DNA from: Bacteroidaceae bacterium
Lineage (GTDB): Bacteria > Bacteroidota > Bacteroidia > Bacteroidales > Bacteroidaceae
Reading direction: 5' to 3'
NCBI GenBank assembly: GCA_017631315.1
Contig: JAGBTN010000016.1
Location: forward strand, 149,098-213,097
DNA length: 64,000 nucleotides
Shown: one piece after another, positions 17,568 through 26,709 of the stretch
How positions within the stretch are numbered: position 1 is the first letter of the stretch
Layout of the letters: each line of letters opens with the position of its first letter
Program-made: the position numbers and the translations under genes
The notes under the pieces: model-generated
Told to the model about the DNA's origin: nothing
Databases searched by the model: none
The model's input: only the letters and a program-made list of their open reading frames with translations

Positions 17568-17655
17568 AAGGTTAAGCATTATTGGCAAAAAGGTTAAGCA
17601 TTATCGGCCGAATGGTTAAGCATTATTGCAAGAAAGGTTAACCATTATTTCCGAC
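17568..17655. repeat. 22-bp-period intergenic repeat array E (4 units, variant core)
   Basis: GGTTAAGCATTAT or a close variant begins at 17570, 17592, 17614 and 17636, exactly 22 bp apart. The linkers (TGGCAAAA, CGGCCGAA) resemble those of arrays A-D while the core differs. It lies between the TonB receptor stop and the promoter of the epimerase gene. Confidence 0.85.
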
Positions 17656-17756
17656 AAGCAATGCCGTTTACACAACCGGGAGCCGCCATACGGATTCCAT
17701 TGGCTGATTTTACGACATACTACAACCAAAGAAAAAGAATTTTTCAGGCAATCGCT

Positions 17757-17786
17757 TTTGCCTTTAGCTTTTTTTGTCTATCTTTG
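17757..17786 (+). promoter_or_regulatory. Promoter of the methylmalonyl-CoA epimerase gene
   Basis: TTTG at 17757-17760 and TATCTTTG at 17779-17786 are separated by 18 bp. This places the transcript start near 17793 and supports the ATG at 17828 over an upstream TTG in the same frame. Confidence 0.8.
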
Positions 17787-17827
17787 CAACGTATTTAACA
17801 ACTAACCTAATTAAAACATATCACATT

Positions 17828-18232
17828 ATGAAAATTTCACGCATTGAACACTTAGGCATCGCCGTTCAGAGCATCGACGAAGTGCTGCCCTTCTTCCAGG
17901 ACGTGCTCGGACTGGAGGTTTACAAGACAGAAGTTGTAGAAGACCAGAAAGTAAAAACAGCCTTCCTGCAAGTTGGCGAAGTGAAGCTTGAGCTTCTGGA
18001 ACCCACTTGCCCCGAAAGCACCGTACAGAAGTTCCTCGACAACGGCGGCAAGGGCATTCATCACGTAGCCTTCAAGGTGGAAGACGGAGTGAGCGAAGCA
18101 CTGGCAATGTGCGACAGCAAAGGCATTCGCCTCATCGACAAGGCTCCCCGAAACGGTGCCGACGGCCTCCACATCGCATTCCTTCACCCGAAGAGCACAT
18201 GCGGAATCCTGACCGAACTTTGCGAAGAATAA
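17828..18232 (+). CDS. mce: Methylmalonyl-CoA epimerase
   Basis: This 134-residue VOC-fold metalloenzyme interconverts the (R) and (S) forms of methylmalonyl-CoA in the succinate-propionate pathway. The signatures are IEHLGIAVQSIDEVLPFFQD (metal His near the start), GKGIHHVAFKVED (second His) and GILTELCE (metal Glu). The start was set at 17828 because the promoter lies inside the longer frame. In many Bacteroidales it is followed by methylmalonyl-CoA decarboxylase genes. Here a terminator and a DUF1080 gene follow instead, so it is transcribed alone. Confidence 0.95.
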   Translation: MKISRIEHLGIAVQSIDEVLPFFQDVLGLEVYKTEVVEDQKVKTAFLQVGEVKLELLEPTCPESTVQKFLDNGGKGIHHVAFKVEDGVSEALAMCDSKGIRLIDKAPRNGADGLHIAFLHPKSTCGILTELCEE

Positions 18233-18237
18233 AACTA

Positions 18238-18265
18238 CCCCTCTCCCATCGGAGAGGGGATTTTT
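18238..18265 (+). terminator. Rho-independent terminator after mce
   Basis: A perfect 9-bp stem CCCCTCTCC/GGAGAGGGG with a CATC loop is followed by ATTTTT. Confidence 0.9.
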
Positions 18266-18284
18266 AAATCCCAACCCCAAAACC

Positions 18285-19277
18285 ATGAAACCAAGACTCA
18301 TCCTTGCAGCCATCCTCTGCCTCCCTGCACTACTTTCAGCACAAACACTCACACCCGAAAACCAAGTCATCAGCCTGCGACACATCATCGAACAGACAAA
18401 TGACAACGCCCAACGGGAAGCAGCACTCAAGTTGATGGCAAACGCAGGAACCTATCAGGCACTCACCTACGCCTCAACCCTCCTGAACAGCGAACAGCTG
18501 TCAACGGCAAAAGCCGCAGCACAAACCGTATGGACAATCCTCTCCACACATCCGGACTATAACGGCATAGAATCACGCAATGCACTCGAGCAAGCCATAC
18601 CACTCCTCGACAAAAAACAGAAAAAACAAGCCAAAACCTGGCTCGAGAAAGCCGACAAAAACGAAGAAGGCTTCGTGTGCCTCTTCAACGGCAAAGACCT
18701 AAATGGCTGGAAAGGCCTCGTAGAAAACCCCATAGCCCGCTCCAAAATGAGCGCGAATGAACTGGCCGAAGCACAGAAGAAAGCAGACGACGTAATGCGC
18801 AAAGACTGGATTGTAGAAAATGGCGAACTCGTCTATGTCGGAAACGGCTGGGACAACATCTGCACCGCAAAGCAATATGCCGACTTCGAACTCCTCGTTG
18901 ACTGGCGTCTCGACCCAAATGGAAAAGAGCCAGATGCAGGCGTCTATCTGCGTGGCACACCACAAGTGCAAATATGGGACATACGCCGGACCAACGTCGG
19001 GGCAGAAGTAGGCTCCGGAGGCCTGTACAACAATCAGAAAAACCCCTCGAAACCCACAAGCGTAGAAGACAACAAATTGGGCGAATGGAACACCTTCCGC
19101 ATCATCATGAAAGGCGAAAAAGTAACCGTTTGGCTCAATGGAGTCAAAGTCGTCGACAACATCGTCCTCGAAAACTATTGGGATCGCAAACTCCCCGTAC
19201 CAGCCTGCGACCAAATAGAAATGCAGGCACATGGCTGCCGCTGCTACTTCCGTAACATCTACGTAAAGGAACTATAA
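18285..19277 (+). CDS. DUF1080 (3-keto-disaccharide hydrolase family) secreted protein
   Basis: A 330-residue protein with a signal peptide (LILAAILCLPALLSAQ), a helical HEAT-like segment (about 25-125) and a C-terminal DUF1080 domain. That domain starts at FVCLFNGKDLNGWKG and contains DWRLDPNGKEPDAGVYLRG and CRCYFRNIYVKEL. DUF1080 proteins have a concanavalin-like fold, and some gut homologues hydrolyse 3-keto-glycosides. No Gfo/Idh dehydrogenase is next to it, unlike the DUF1080 gene at 61311, so its role here is uncertain. fmt follows after a short hairpin. Confidence 0.88.
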   Translation: MKPRLILAAILCLPALLSAQTLTPENQVISLRHIIEQTNDNAQREAALKLMANAGTYQALTYASTLLNSEQLSTAKAAAQTVWTILSTHPDYNGIESRNALEQAIPLLDKKQKKQAKTWLEKADKNEEGFVCLFNGKDLNGWKGLVENPIARSKMSANELAEAQKKADDVMRKDWIVENGELVYVGNGWDNICTAKQYADFELLVDWRLDPNGKEPDAGVYLRGTPQVQIWDIRRTNVGAEVGSGGLYNNQKNPSKPTSVEDNKLGEWNTFRIIMKGEKVTVWLNGVKVVDNIVLENYWDRKLPVPACDQIEMQAHGCRCYFRNIYVKEL

Positions 19278-19281
19278 AAGC

Positions 19282-19302
19282 CCTCCCCACACGGGGAGGC
19301 TT
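19282..19302 (+). terminator. Weak hairpin between the DUF1080 gene and fmt
   Basis: A 7-bp stem CCTCCCC/GGGGAGG with an ACAC loop is followed only by CTTCCC. It is at best a partial terminator, so fmt may be read through from upstream. Confidence 0.5.
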
Positions 19303-19333
19303 CCCTAACCCTACACAACACACATCCCCTGCT

Positions 19334-20284
19334 ATGAATCCACGCATTGTCTTCATGGGCACACCCGACTTCGCCGTACAAAGCCTCAGCAGATTAGTAG
19401 AAGAAGGCTTCAACGTCGTCGGCGTCGTAACAATGCCCGACAAAGCCATCGGCCGTCACCACGATGTCCTACAATCAAGCCCTGTCAAGAAATATGCTCA
19501 AGAAAAAGGCATTCCAGTACTACAACCCGAGAAACTTCGCGACGAAACCTTTCTCGCAGAACTGAAAGCCCTAAAGCCCGACCTGCAAATCGTCGTAGCC
19601 TTCCGCATGCTGCCACAAGTCGTATGGGCACTGCCCCCGCTCGGCACCTTCAATCTGCATGCTGCCCTCTTGCCGCAATACCGTGGTGCTGCCCCCATCA
19701 ACTGGGCCATCATCAATGGTGATACAGAGACGGGTATCACAACATTCTTCCTCGACGAACAAATCGACACAGGGCGTATCATACTGCAGGAACATACCCC
19801 TATCACAATAGAAGACTGCGCAGAAACAATTCACGACAAACTCATGATGCAAGGCGCAGAGCTCGTTGTTAAGACAGTCCGACTCATAGAAAGCGGGCAG
19901 GCTGAAGCCACCGACCAAAGCCTATTCATAACCGAAGAGCCACTTCGTTCCGCGCCAAAGATATTCAAGGACACATGTCGCATCTATTGGCAAGAACATT
20001 CGCTCAAAAGTGCCTACGACTTCATTCGCGGTCTCAGTCCATACCCGGCAGCATGGACACCAATCCTCGCTAACGGAAAAGAGAGCGAAATGAAAATCTA
20101 CCGCACCTCAATGCTTCCTGACAATTCTTCAGACGGGAATGTCGAACTATTGAGCGACGGGAAAACCTACTTGCGCATCTCACTCCCAGGTGGCTACCTG
20201 TCTTTGGAGGAAGTACAACTTTCTGGCAAGAAACGTATGCCCATTACAGATCTGCTTAGAGGTACAAATCTTTTACTCCTATAA
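19334..20284 (+). CDS. fmt: Methionyl-tRNA formyltransferase
   Basis: A 316-residue enzyme that formylates the initiator Met-tRNA. IVFMGTPDFAVQSLSRL is the N-terminal formyltransferase opening. The catalytic Asn and His are in FNLHAALLPQYRGAAPINWA and the catalytic Asp lies in the TGITTFFLDEQIDTG region. The C-terminal 100 residues are the OB-like tRNA-binding domain. Length and order are normal. A terminator follows at 20392. Confidence 0.97.
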   Translation: MNPRIVFMGTPDFAVQSLSRLVEEGFNVVGVVTMPDKAIGRHHDVLQSSPVKKYAQEKGIPVLQPEKLRDETFLAELKALKPDLQIVVAFRMLPQVVWALPPLGTFNLHAALLPQYRGAAPINWAIINGDTETGITTFFLDEQIDTGRIILQEHTPITIEDCAETIHDKLMMQGAELVVKTVRLIESGQAEATDQSLFITEEPLRSAPKIFKDTCRIYWQEHSLKSAYDFIRGLSPYPAAWTPILANGKESEMKIYRTSMLPDNSSDGNVELLSDGKTYLRISLPGGYLSLEEVQLSGKKRMPITDLLRGTNLLLL

Positions 20285-20391
20285 CTAAATATCACAATAC
20301 ACAATTATTGACATACGCCACCTAAAGCAGGTCCGCACGAGCACATTCACCAGCCAAGTAATATAGCTCGCTTTATTTCTATATTTCTTTT

Positions 20392-20424
20392 ACTCCCTTA
20401 ATACAATTGAGGGAGTTTTTTTAT
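20392..20424 (+). terminator. Rho-independent terminator after fmt
   Basis: A 10-bp stem (ACTCCCTTAA with TTGAGGGAGT, one G-T pair) with a 5-nt loop is followed by a run of T. It lies about 110 bp after the fmt stop. Confidence 0.88.
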
Positions 20425-20471
20425 ATTATCATACCATTTCCCTTCCCATTAACATATTTTTTTTGCTATTG

Positions 20472-20503
20472 TTTGCTTGAACACGAAAATACCAGTATAT
20501 TTG
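20472..20503 (+). promoter_or_regulatory. Promoter of the GH18-like/CotH gene pair
   Basis: TTTG at 20472-20475 and TATATTTG at 20496-20503 are separated by 20 bp, a full consensus match. The boxes are 45 bp upstream of the ATG at 20549 and argue against a longer N-terminus. Confidence 0.85.
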
Positions 20504-20548
20504 CGTGAATTATATACACATAAACTAAACCTACCCAACCCAAACAAT

Positions 20549-21844
20549 ATGAAAAAAGTTACCCTATTCATTCTCTCTCTTATCCTTGTTTGCACAGACA
20601 TTCTTGCACAGAAGGAAGTGTCCGGTGTATATGTAGGCGGTCACATTCGTCGCGAACGCCCGGGAACTATCACCAAACTACGTAACTCCGGCTTCACCTA
20701 TGTCATCCTTTTCAATGTTCATGTCGATAAAGACGGCACCCTGATGACCGACGGTGAAACCATTTGTAAGGACGGACAATATGTCTTTCAGAAAACACAG
20801 CCCTATTATCAACAGGACATCAAGAACCTGAAGACAACCCCCACCAGCATTTCTCGCATAGACATTTGCATCGGCGGTTGGGGCAATGACTCCTACGACA
20901 ACATTAAAACCCTTATAGCCCAACAAGGCACTGGAAAAACATCTATTCTCTATAAGAATTTCAAGGCACTAATAGAAGCAGTCCCTGAGATAGATGGTGT
21001 CAACAACGACGACGAACATTGCTACGATGTAGCATCTGCAGCCAAATTTCATGTCATGATGTATGATCTCGGCTATAAGACAACTCTTGCGCCATATACC
21101 AATAAAAGTTTTTGGACTTCACTTTGCTCTCAGATTCGTTCCTCGCGACCATTGGCTGTCGATCGCACCATGATACAGTGCTACGACGGTGGTGCAGGCA
21201 ATGTAAACAGCGTAGGGTCATGGAACTTCACCGGAGTGCGTGAACGTCATGCCGGTCTTTTGAATTACTCCAACGACTGGAGTGTGGAAAAGAATATGGC
21301 ACAATTCCAAAAATGGAAAGACGATGGTGTAGCCACAGGTGGTTTCGTTTGGATATACAATGACGAAACATGGGATCTCAATGCTTGGGCTTCCGGAATG
21401 AATCGTGTTTTCGAGGCTATTACCGTTCCTGAAGATCAAGTTGCAGTACGTTGCTATAGCGAAAAAAACTATAGCGGTTATTGTGTTGCATTGCCCATGG
21501 GTAAATTTACACAAGCAGATTTGGCTGTTTACGGATTGAAAGCCAAAGATCTTGCGTCGTTCGAACTAGTTGACAGTACATGCCAAGTACGCCTCTACAC
21601 CAGCACAAACTGCACTGGCTCAAGCATACTACGCAGAACCTCTGCAAAATTGCTTAGCACAGCATATACAGACAAGGTTTGCTCCATAGTTGTAGAACCC
21701 AATCCGACTGCCATTAAGGAAATAAACAGCGACACACCAAAGAACAAGAACCACGAAGCCATTTATAATCTGAATGGTCAACGCCTCAACAAGATTCAAA
21801 AAGGCATAAATATCGTGGATGGTAAAAAAATAATGGTTAAATAA
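20549..21844 (+). CDS. Secreted GH18-like glycosidase with beta/gamma-crystallin-like domain
   Basis: A 431-residue protein. A signal peptide (VTLFILSLILVCTDILAQ) precedes a GH18-like barrel (about 22-290), with the substrate-binding strand RIDICIGGWGNDS and the acid-base motif DGVNNDDE at 149-156. The family motif is DGxDxDxE: here the first inner Asp is Asn152, while Asp154 and catalytic Glu156 remain. Residues about 300-390 (YSEKNYSGYCVAL, YTSTNCTGSSIL) look like paired Greek-key motifs of a beta/gamma-crystallin domain. The C-terminus (IYNLNGQRL, KGINIVDGKKIMVK) is a T9SS-like sorting tail. Chitin or peptidoglycan-like glycans are possible substrates, but this is not shown. The CotH gene begins 4 bp later. 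Confidence 0.75.
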   Translation: MKKVTLFILSLILVCTDILAQKEVSGVYVGGHIRRERPGTITKLRNSGFTYVILFNVHVDKDGTLMTDGETICKDGQYVFQKTQPYYQQDIKNLKTTPTSISRIDICIGGWGNDSYDNIKTLIAQQGTGKTSILYKNFKALIEAVPEIDGVNNDDEHCYDVASAAKFHVMMYDLGYKTTLAPYTNKSFWTSLCSQIRSSRPLAVDRTMIQCYDGGAGNVNSVGSWNFTGVRERHAGLLNYSNDWSVEKNMAQFQKWKDDGVATGGFVWIYNDETWDLNAWASGMNRVFEAITVPEDQVAVRCYSEKNYSGYCVALPMGKFTQADLAVYGLKAKDLASFELVDSTCQVRLYTSTNCTGSSILRRTSAKLLSTAYTDKVCSIVVEPNPTAIKEINSDTPKNKNHEAIYNLNGQRLNKIQKGINIVDGKKIMVK

Positions 21845-21848
21845 TTGT

Positions 21849-24800
21849 ATGAAAAGAATACTTCAAGGCATAATACTTCTTTCCTGTTCGTTTACAACAT
21901 CTGCACAGGATTTCATTTTGCCCATGGGACATCAAGAACCATGGACAGGCAAACTGCTTTTCAATAGCGAGGGAGGATATAACTATGACAATGCCACTCC
22001 CAGCAATAGTCCTATTCACGCATGGGAACAACTCTACGAAGCGGGGAGAGACGATGTATATACCATCACGATGCCTACTGCTGCGCCAAATCCGGCACAC
22101 GGACGGGTACAATTCAAGACACCCATCACCTTGCGTGCCGACCACTCCTACCGCATTGCTATTACTTTTTTGGCCAACCAAGACATCGACAATGCCTCTC
22201 TCTCTCTCTGCGAGAATGAAAACGACAACAATTGTCTAATTTCCTCTACCGTCAACTTGACTGCAAACAAGAAAATCACCATGTCACACAATGGTACCGG
22301 TATGGATATTGCAGATGCAAAGATTGCTTTGGAGTTTCCCACTACAAAAGATGATGCAGTCATTACCTTGTCTGCTATCAGCATCTACGACCAGACAGAG
22401 AAGAAAGAACTTTGGGTAGGAACGTCTTTCTATAACTGGTGCTACTATGCCAACCAAAGAGGGCAGCGCATCACGGACATGACCATTGAAGGTCGCAACG
22501 AAACACTAAGTTGGACACTTCCCGACTTCGACGACTCGCAATGGACTGAGGCTGTAATGCCTATCGGAAGTCAAGATGTCAGTTTCGCACAAACCATTTG
22601 GCCAGGCGGCGACAATACCAATCACTGGTTCCGTCGAACGTTTACGCTCAACGAGGTACACAAGACTTCGCGTTACGTCGTTAATGTTCTCCACGATGAC
22701 AACTACCGCTTATATGTCAACGGTAAGCAAGTTGACCAAGCAAACAATTGGACAAGCGGCACCGATGCGGTTAAAGTGGAGATACCTGCCTCCTTACTGC
22801 GTGTAGGTCAGAATGTTATTGCCGCATATGTTCAGCAGAACTGGGGTGGAAAACTCTACGACTGCGGACTAACGGAAGAACTTGGCGTCTATGAAGAATA
22901 CGATATCGATGCAGACCCAACGAAACTAATTATCAACGAGATACAAGTAGGCAACATCGACCAATATGTCGACTATTCTTACAACTATGGAGCCTGGATA
23001 GAAATCTATAACCCCACATCCTCAAACATACAAATGGACGGGCTCTTCGTTACAGACAATCCTGATGAACCTAAGAAGTTTGAACTTCCTACAGGAACAG
23101 GTGTTGTAAAAGCAGGAGATTATAAGGTTATATATTTCGACCACAACTCTGCCGACGGCACATTCGGAGACAAAGCCTATCGTCAGGTCCGCTTCAAGTT
23201 GGAGAACAACGGCGGCTACATCTATCTTTACGATGCCAACGGCAATCAACTTACTTCCGCCAGTTATCCCCAGTGCATTACACGCTGTTCGTGGGCTCGC
23301 ACACAGGATGGTGGGCAGGAATGGTCGTGGACTGGAGAACCAAGCCTTGCTGCTTCGAACAACAATAGCAAGTTTGCCGAGTTCCGCCTCGAAGCACCAC
23401 AGTTCGACACAGACTCCCGTCTCTTCACCGACCCCTTCGATGTTCAGGTAAATATTCCTACAGGAGCAACTCTGCGATACACAACCGATGGCTCTGCACC
23501 CTCTGCCACAAACGGTTCTACAAGCACCGATGGCATCTTCAACATTACCAAGACCACCGTCCTTCGCTGCATATTGCTTCAAGACGATTTATTACCAAGT
23601 CCTGTTGTTACACGCAGTTATATCTATCGCGACCACGACTACTATCTCCCCGTCATATCCATCACAACCCAACCTGCCAATCTCTACGATAATACAATTG
23701 GTGTCTATATTGACGGAACCAATGGTGTGAGCGGACGTAATCATGGTCCTTCCAACATCAATATGGACTGGGAACGTCCTGTCAACTTCGAGTATATTAC
23801 TCCCGACGGCAAGATGGCCATCAATCAGGAAACCGAATTTGTCATCTCGGGAGGCTGGAGCCGTCACTTTGCTCCCTCCTCGTTCAAGTTGAAGGCAACA
23901 AATCGATATGAATGGAAAAACACCATCGACCCCTACCCCTTCTTCTCGAACAAGCCACACAACAAGTACCGACAAATCATGGTGCGAAATGGCGGAAACG
24001 ACAACGACTCGCAAGCACATGGAAGAGTTCGCGATGCCCTTACCCAGCAAGTCCTTATTTCAAGCGGATTCGATGTTGACTGCCAAGACTACCAGCCCGT
24101 CCATGTCTTCTTCAACGGACGCTATCTTGCACAACTCAACCTACGTGAGCCCAACAACCGCTACCATGGTTACGCAAACTTCGGCTACGACGACGACATG
24201 ATGGACGCCTTCGAGTACTCCAACGGATACTTCCAAAAGGCAGGCACAAAAGATGCCTTCAACCGATGGGGACAACTTGCACAAGGATGTTCATCGCCCG
24301 AAACATACGAGGAGTTGAAGCAACTTATTGACATCGACGAGATAACAAACTTCTTTGCTGCCATCAGCTACATTGGTTGCAGCGACTGGATTTGCAATAG
24401 CAACAACGTCAAAGGCTATCGCGCTTTGCCCGACGGAAGGTTCCGCATGACGCTTCACGACCAGGACTGGGGATGGAGCAACAGCAACGGCGTGACACTC
24501 CTCGAGGGCAACTACGGCAACGAACTTCTCGCCATCTATAACAACATGAAGCGAAACAGCGCAGACTTCCGCCGTCGTTTCATCGATGCCTACTGCATCT
24601 TGCAAGGCAGCGTCTTCACGCAGGAACGTTGTCTCAGGATATGCGACAGCATCTGCCGACTCGTAGAGCCTGCCCTCTCTTGGGAGGGCAAAGAACCTTG
24701 GACATCCTACAACGAGCAAAAAGCTGCAATGGGCGGAAGAACATCGCGAACAGTTCGCATAAATGCTTTGAAAACAGCCTACGGGCTTGACGGCGGAATG

Positions 24801-26246
24801 GAAGTGAAGTTCAACGCCAACGCTCCGAAAGCAGCCTTCCTTATTAATGGGCATCCGGTTCCCGGTGGTGCTTTCAACGGCACACTCTTTGCACCTGTCA
24901 CGCTCGAAGTTTCGGCTCCTGCCGGCTACAACTTCGTAGGATGGAGTAAGGTCGGAAATGCCACCGTCACTGACATTAAGAAAGGCGACAGTTGGAAGTA
25001 TTGGGACCAAGGTTCGCTCAACGGTACCGACTGGAAGACAGGTTCTGTTAACAACTGGGCAGAAGGCATCACTCCACTCGGGTATGGTAAAGATGCCATA
25101 GCAACAACCATCAATTATGGTGGCGACAGTGGCCAGAAGTATCCCACTTACTACTTCCGCAAGAACCTGCAAATCGACAGCGACCCAGCGGATATTGCAT
25201 CCGTGACGCTCGACTACACAGCCGACGACGGTTTCGTGGTCTATGTCAATGGCGTTGAGGCCTGTCGTTACCTCATGCCAGATGGTGAACCAACCTTCGA
25301 AACATACGCCACCACTCATTCCATCAATAACCCCGACTCTGGAACAATGTCGCTTCCTGTCAACCTCTTCCGCAAAGGCGAGAACATCATTGCAGTGGAA
25401 GTACACAACAATGTTCCCGGTTCGTCGGATATTTATTGGGATGCAGAGATCAGTTACAACATCACCTCCGGCACAGCCATTGTCAGCCGCGAACGCACAC
25501 TGAAACTCGACACCGATGCCAACACAGAACTGCAGGCTGTCTTCACTCCCCTTCACCGCGACTGTCTCTGGGAAGCAGGTTCAACACCCGTTGTCGTGAA
25601 CGAAGTCAGTGCAGGCAATACCGTTGCTGCCAACGAATACGGCAAGCGGAACGACTGGATAGAACTTTACAATACAACAGACCAGCCCATCGACCTCGAA
25701 GGTATGTACCTCACCGACGACCCGACAATGCCGGAGAAGTATCAAATAACGAGTTCTGCATTGGGTGTCTCCACCGTCATTCCGGCTCACGGCTACTACA
25801 TCGTCTGGGCCGACAAACTCGATCCTATTTGCCAGTTGCATGCAAGTTTCAAACTTGCCAACCAAAGCGAGCATAGCGTAACACTCACGTCGAAGGATCT
25901 GACTTGGAGCAACTGCCTCACATACTCTGTGATGGCAGGCGACGAAAGTGTAGGCCGTTATCCCGATGGTGGCAAGCGAACATACCGCATGACACGTCCC
26001 ACCATCGAAGCCACCAACACACTTACATCGTACAGCCAATGGCTCTACGGCTTCGACGAGAACTTCGACGAGCAGAACTACCTCGATGCCATCACTATGC
26101 CATCTATGATGGCCGACGGCACAGAAAGTACAGAATACTTCACACTCGACGGCATGAAGGTCTCTCGTCCGCAACGTGGCATCAACATCGTCCGCACAAA
26201 GAATGCCGACGGCACTATCAGTGTCAAACGCATACTCGTGAAGTAA
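21849..26246 (+). CDS. Giant secreted CotH-kinase/lamin-tail-domain protein
   Basis: The protein has 1465 residues. After a signal peptide comes a carbohydrate-binding-like region, then a lamin-tail domain (about 355-440: LIINEIQVGN, WIEIYNPTSSNIQMDGLFVTD). A chitobiase C-terminal-like segment follows (about 515-590: TLRYTTDGSAPS), then a CotH region (about 600-960: MVRNGGNDNDSQAHGRVRD, HDQDWGWSN). Next are a jelly-roll region, a second lamin-tail domain (about 1240-1340: VVVNEVSAGN, DWIELYNTTDQPIDLEGMYL) and a T9SS-like tail (GINIVR...KRILVK). CotH proteins are atypical protein kinases on spore coats, and gut Bacteroidales carry secreted relatives of unknown substrate. The 4-bp gap to the GH18-like gene implies one operon. 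Confidence 0.85.
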   Translation: MKRILQGIILLSCSFTTSAQDFILPMGHQEPWTGKLLFNSEGGYNYDNATPSNSPIHAWEQLYEAGRDDVYTITMPTAAPNPAHGRVQFKTPITLRADHSYRIAITFLANQDIDNASLSLCENENDNNCLISSTVNLTANKKITMSHNGTGMDIADAKIALEFPTTKDDAVITLSAISIYDQTEKKELWVGTSFYNWCYYANQRGQRITDMTIEGRNETLSWTLPDFDDSQWTEAVMPIGSQDVSFAQTIWPGGDNTNHWFRRTFTLNEVHKTSRYVVNVLHDDNYRLYVNGKQVDQANNWTSGTDAVKVEIPASLLRVGQNVIAAYVQQNWGGKLYDCGLTEELGVYEEYDIDADPTKLIINEIQVGNIDQYVDYSYNYGAWIEIYNPTSSNIQMDGLFVTDNPDEPKKFELPTGTGVVKAGDYKVIYFDHNSADGTFGDKAYRQVRFKLENNGGYIYLYDANGNQLTSASYPQCITRCSWARTQDGGQEWSWTGEPSLAASNNNSKFAEFRLEAPQFDTDSRLFTDPFDVQVNIPTGATLRYTTDGSAPSATNGSTSTDGIFNITKTTVLRCILLQDDLLPSPVVTRSYIYRDHDYYLPVISITTQPANLYDNTIGVYIDGTNGVSGRNHGPSNINMDWERPVNFEYITPDGKMAINQETEFVISGGWSRHFAPSSFKLKATNRYEWKNTIDPYPFFSNKPHNKYRQIMVRNGGNDNDSQAHGRVRDALTQQVLISSGFDVDCQDYQPVHVFFNGRYLAQLNLREPNNRYHGYANFGYDDDMMDAFEYSNGYFQKAGTKDAFNRWGQLAQGCSSPETYEELKQLIDIDEITNFFAAISYIGCSDWICNSNNVKGYRALPDGRFRMTLHDQDWGWSNSNGVTLLEGNYGNELLAIYNNMKRNSADFRRRFIDAYCILQGSVFTQERCLRICDSICRLVEPALSWEGKEPWTSYNEQKAAMGGRTSRTVRINALKTAYGLDGGMEVKFNANAPKAAFLINGHPVPGGAFNGTLFAPVTLEVSAPAGYNFVGWSKVGNATVTDIKKGDSWKYWDQGSLNGTDWKTGSVNNWAEGITPLGYGKDAIATTINYGGDSGQKYPTYYFRKNLQIDSDPADIASVTLDYTADDGFVVYVNGVEACRYLMPDGEPTFETYATTHSINNPDSGTMSLPVNLFRKGENIIAVEVHNNVPGSSDIYWDAEISYNITSGTAIVSRERTLKLDTDANTELQAVFTPLHRDCLWEAGSTPVVVNEVSAGNTVAANEYGKRNDWIELYNTTDQPIDLEGMYLTDDPTMPEKYQITSSALGVSTVIPAHGYYIVWADKLDPICQLHASFKLANQSEHSVTLTSKDLTWSNCLTYSVMAGDESVGRYPDGGKRTYRMTRPTIEATNTLTSYSQWLYGFDENFDEQNYLDAITMPSMMADGTESTEYFTLDGMKVSRPQRGINIVRTKNADGTISVKRILVK

Positions 26247-26343
26247 ACGCCATCACCTTGTTTCATGCAACCGCCATGAAACAAGCCTGCGCATAAGTGA
26301 CTCCATCTGTAAGACACGTACGGATGTGAAGCCCGAAGAAAAG
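26247..26343. other. Spacer with an 11-bp inverted repeat
   Basis: CTTGTTTCATG at 26257-26267 and its complement at 26275-26285 form a hairpin just after the CotH stop. There is no T run, so termination is more likely at 26344-26385. Confidence 0.6.
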
Positions 26344-26385
26344 CAGCGACTGCCAACAAGATGTTGGCAGTCGCTGTTCTTGTAT
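26344..26385 (+). terminator. Strong hairpin terminator after the CotH gene
   Basis: A perfect 15-bp stem CAGCGACTGCCAACA and its complement with a 3-nt AGA loop is followed by TTCTTGTATT. The T run is imperfect but the stem is very strong. Confidence 0.75.
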
Positions 26386-26514
26386 TATAATGTTTCAAAC
26401 GGGGAGAAATATATCGGAGAAGATGACTCCTGGCCTCATCGTAGAACGTAGCAAACAAAGGCGTTTTCCAACGCCACGCGTCCATTTGAAAAAGTTCTCC
26501 AGAGAAGTTGCCCG

Positions 26515-26602
26515 ACTCAACGTGTATACTTTGCCAACTTAACGTGTATAGTTGGCCGACTTAACGTGTATACTTTGTGAACTTCTCTCGAGATGTTGTT
26601 GG
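26515..26602. repeat. 22-bp-period intergenic repeat array C (3 good units plus a degenerate one)
   Basis: Units start at 26515, 26537 and 26559, exactly 22 bp apart, with the pattern ACTTAACGTGTATAGT followed by a TTTGCCA, TGGCCG or TTTGTGA linker. A fourth, ACTTCTCTCGAGATG, begins at 26581. Upstream, 26496-26514 (GTTCTCCAGAGAAGTTGCC) resembles array F. It lies between the convergent CotH and kinase genes. The rest of this 460-bp gap holds no gene. Confidence 0.85.
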
Positions 26603-26709
26603 GGGCTTGACGATGACTGTTGTTTGGCGGTTTGTTATCTGCGAATATCTGGCACGTCGCAGGACGCCTGAAGCCTTCAGGATAAACCCCTGAACTGATG
26701 TGCGTATTG

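Noticed and set aside
24291-25556. Minus-strand frame of 421 codons
   Set aside because: It is antisense to the CotH protein and has no family resemblance.
20549-26246. A polysaccharide utilisation locus
   Set aside because: There is no SusC/SusD pair next to these genes, and the TonB receptor at 15156 stands alone with non-PUL neighbours.
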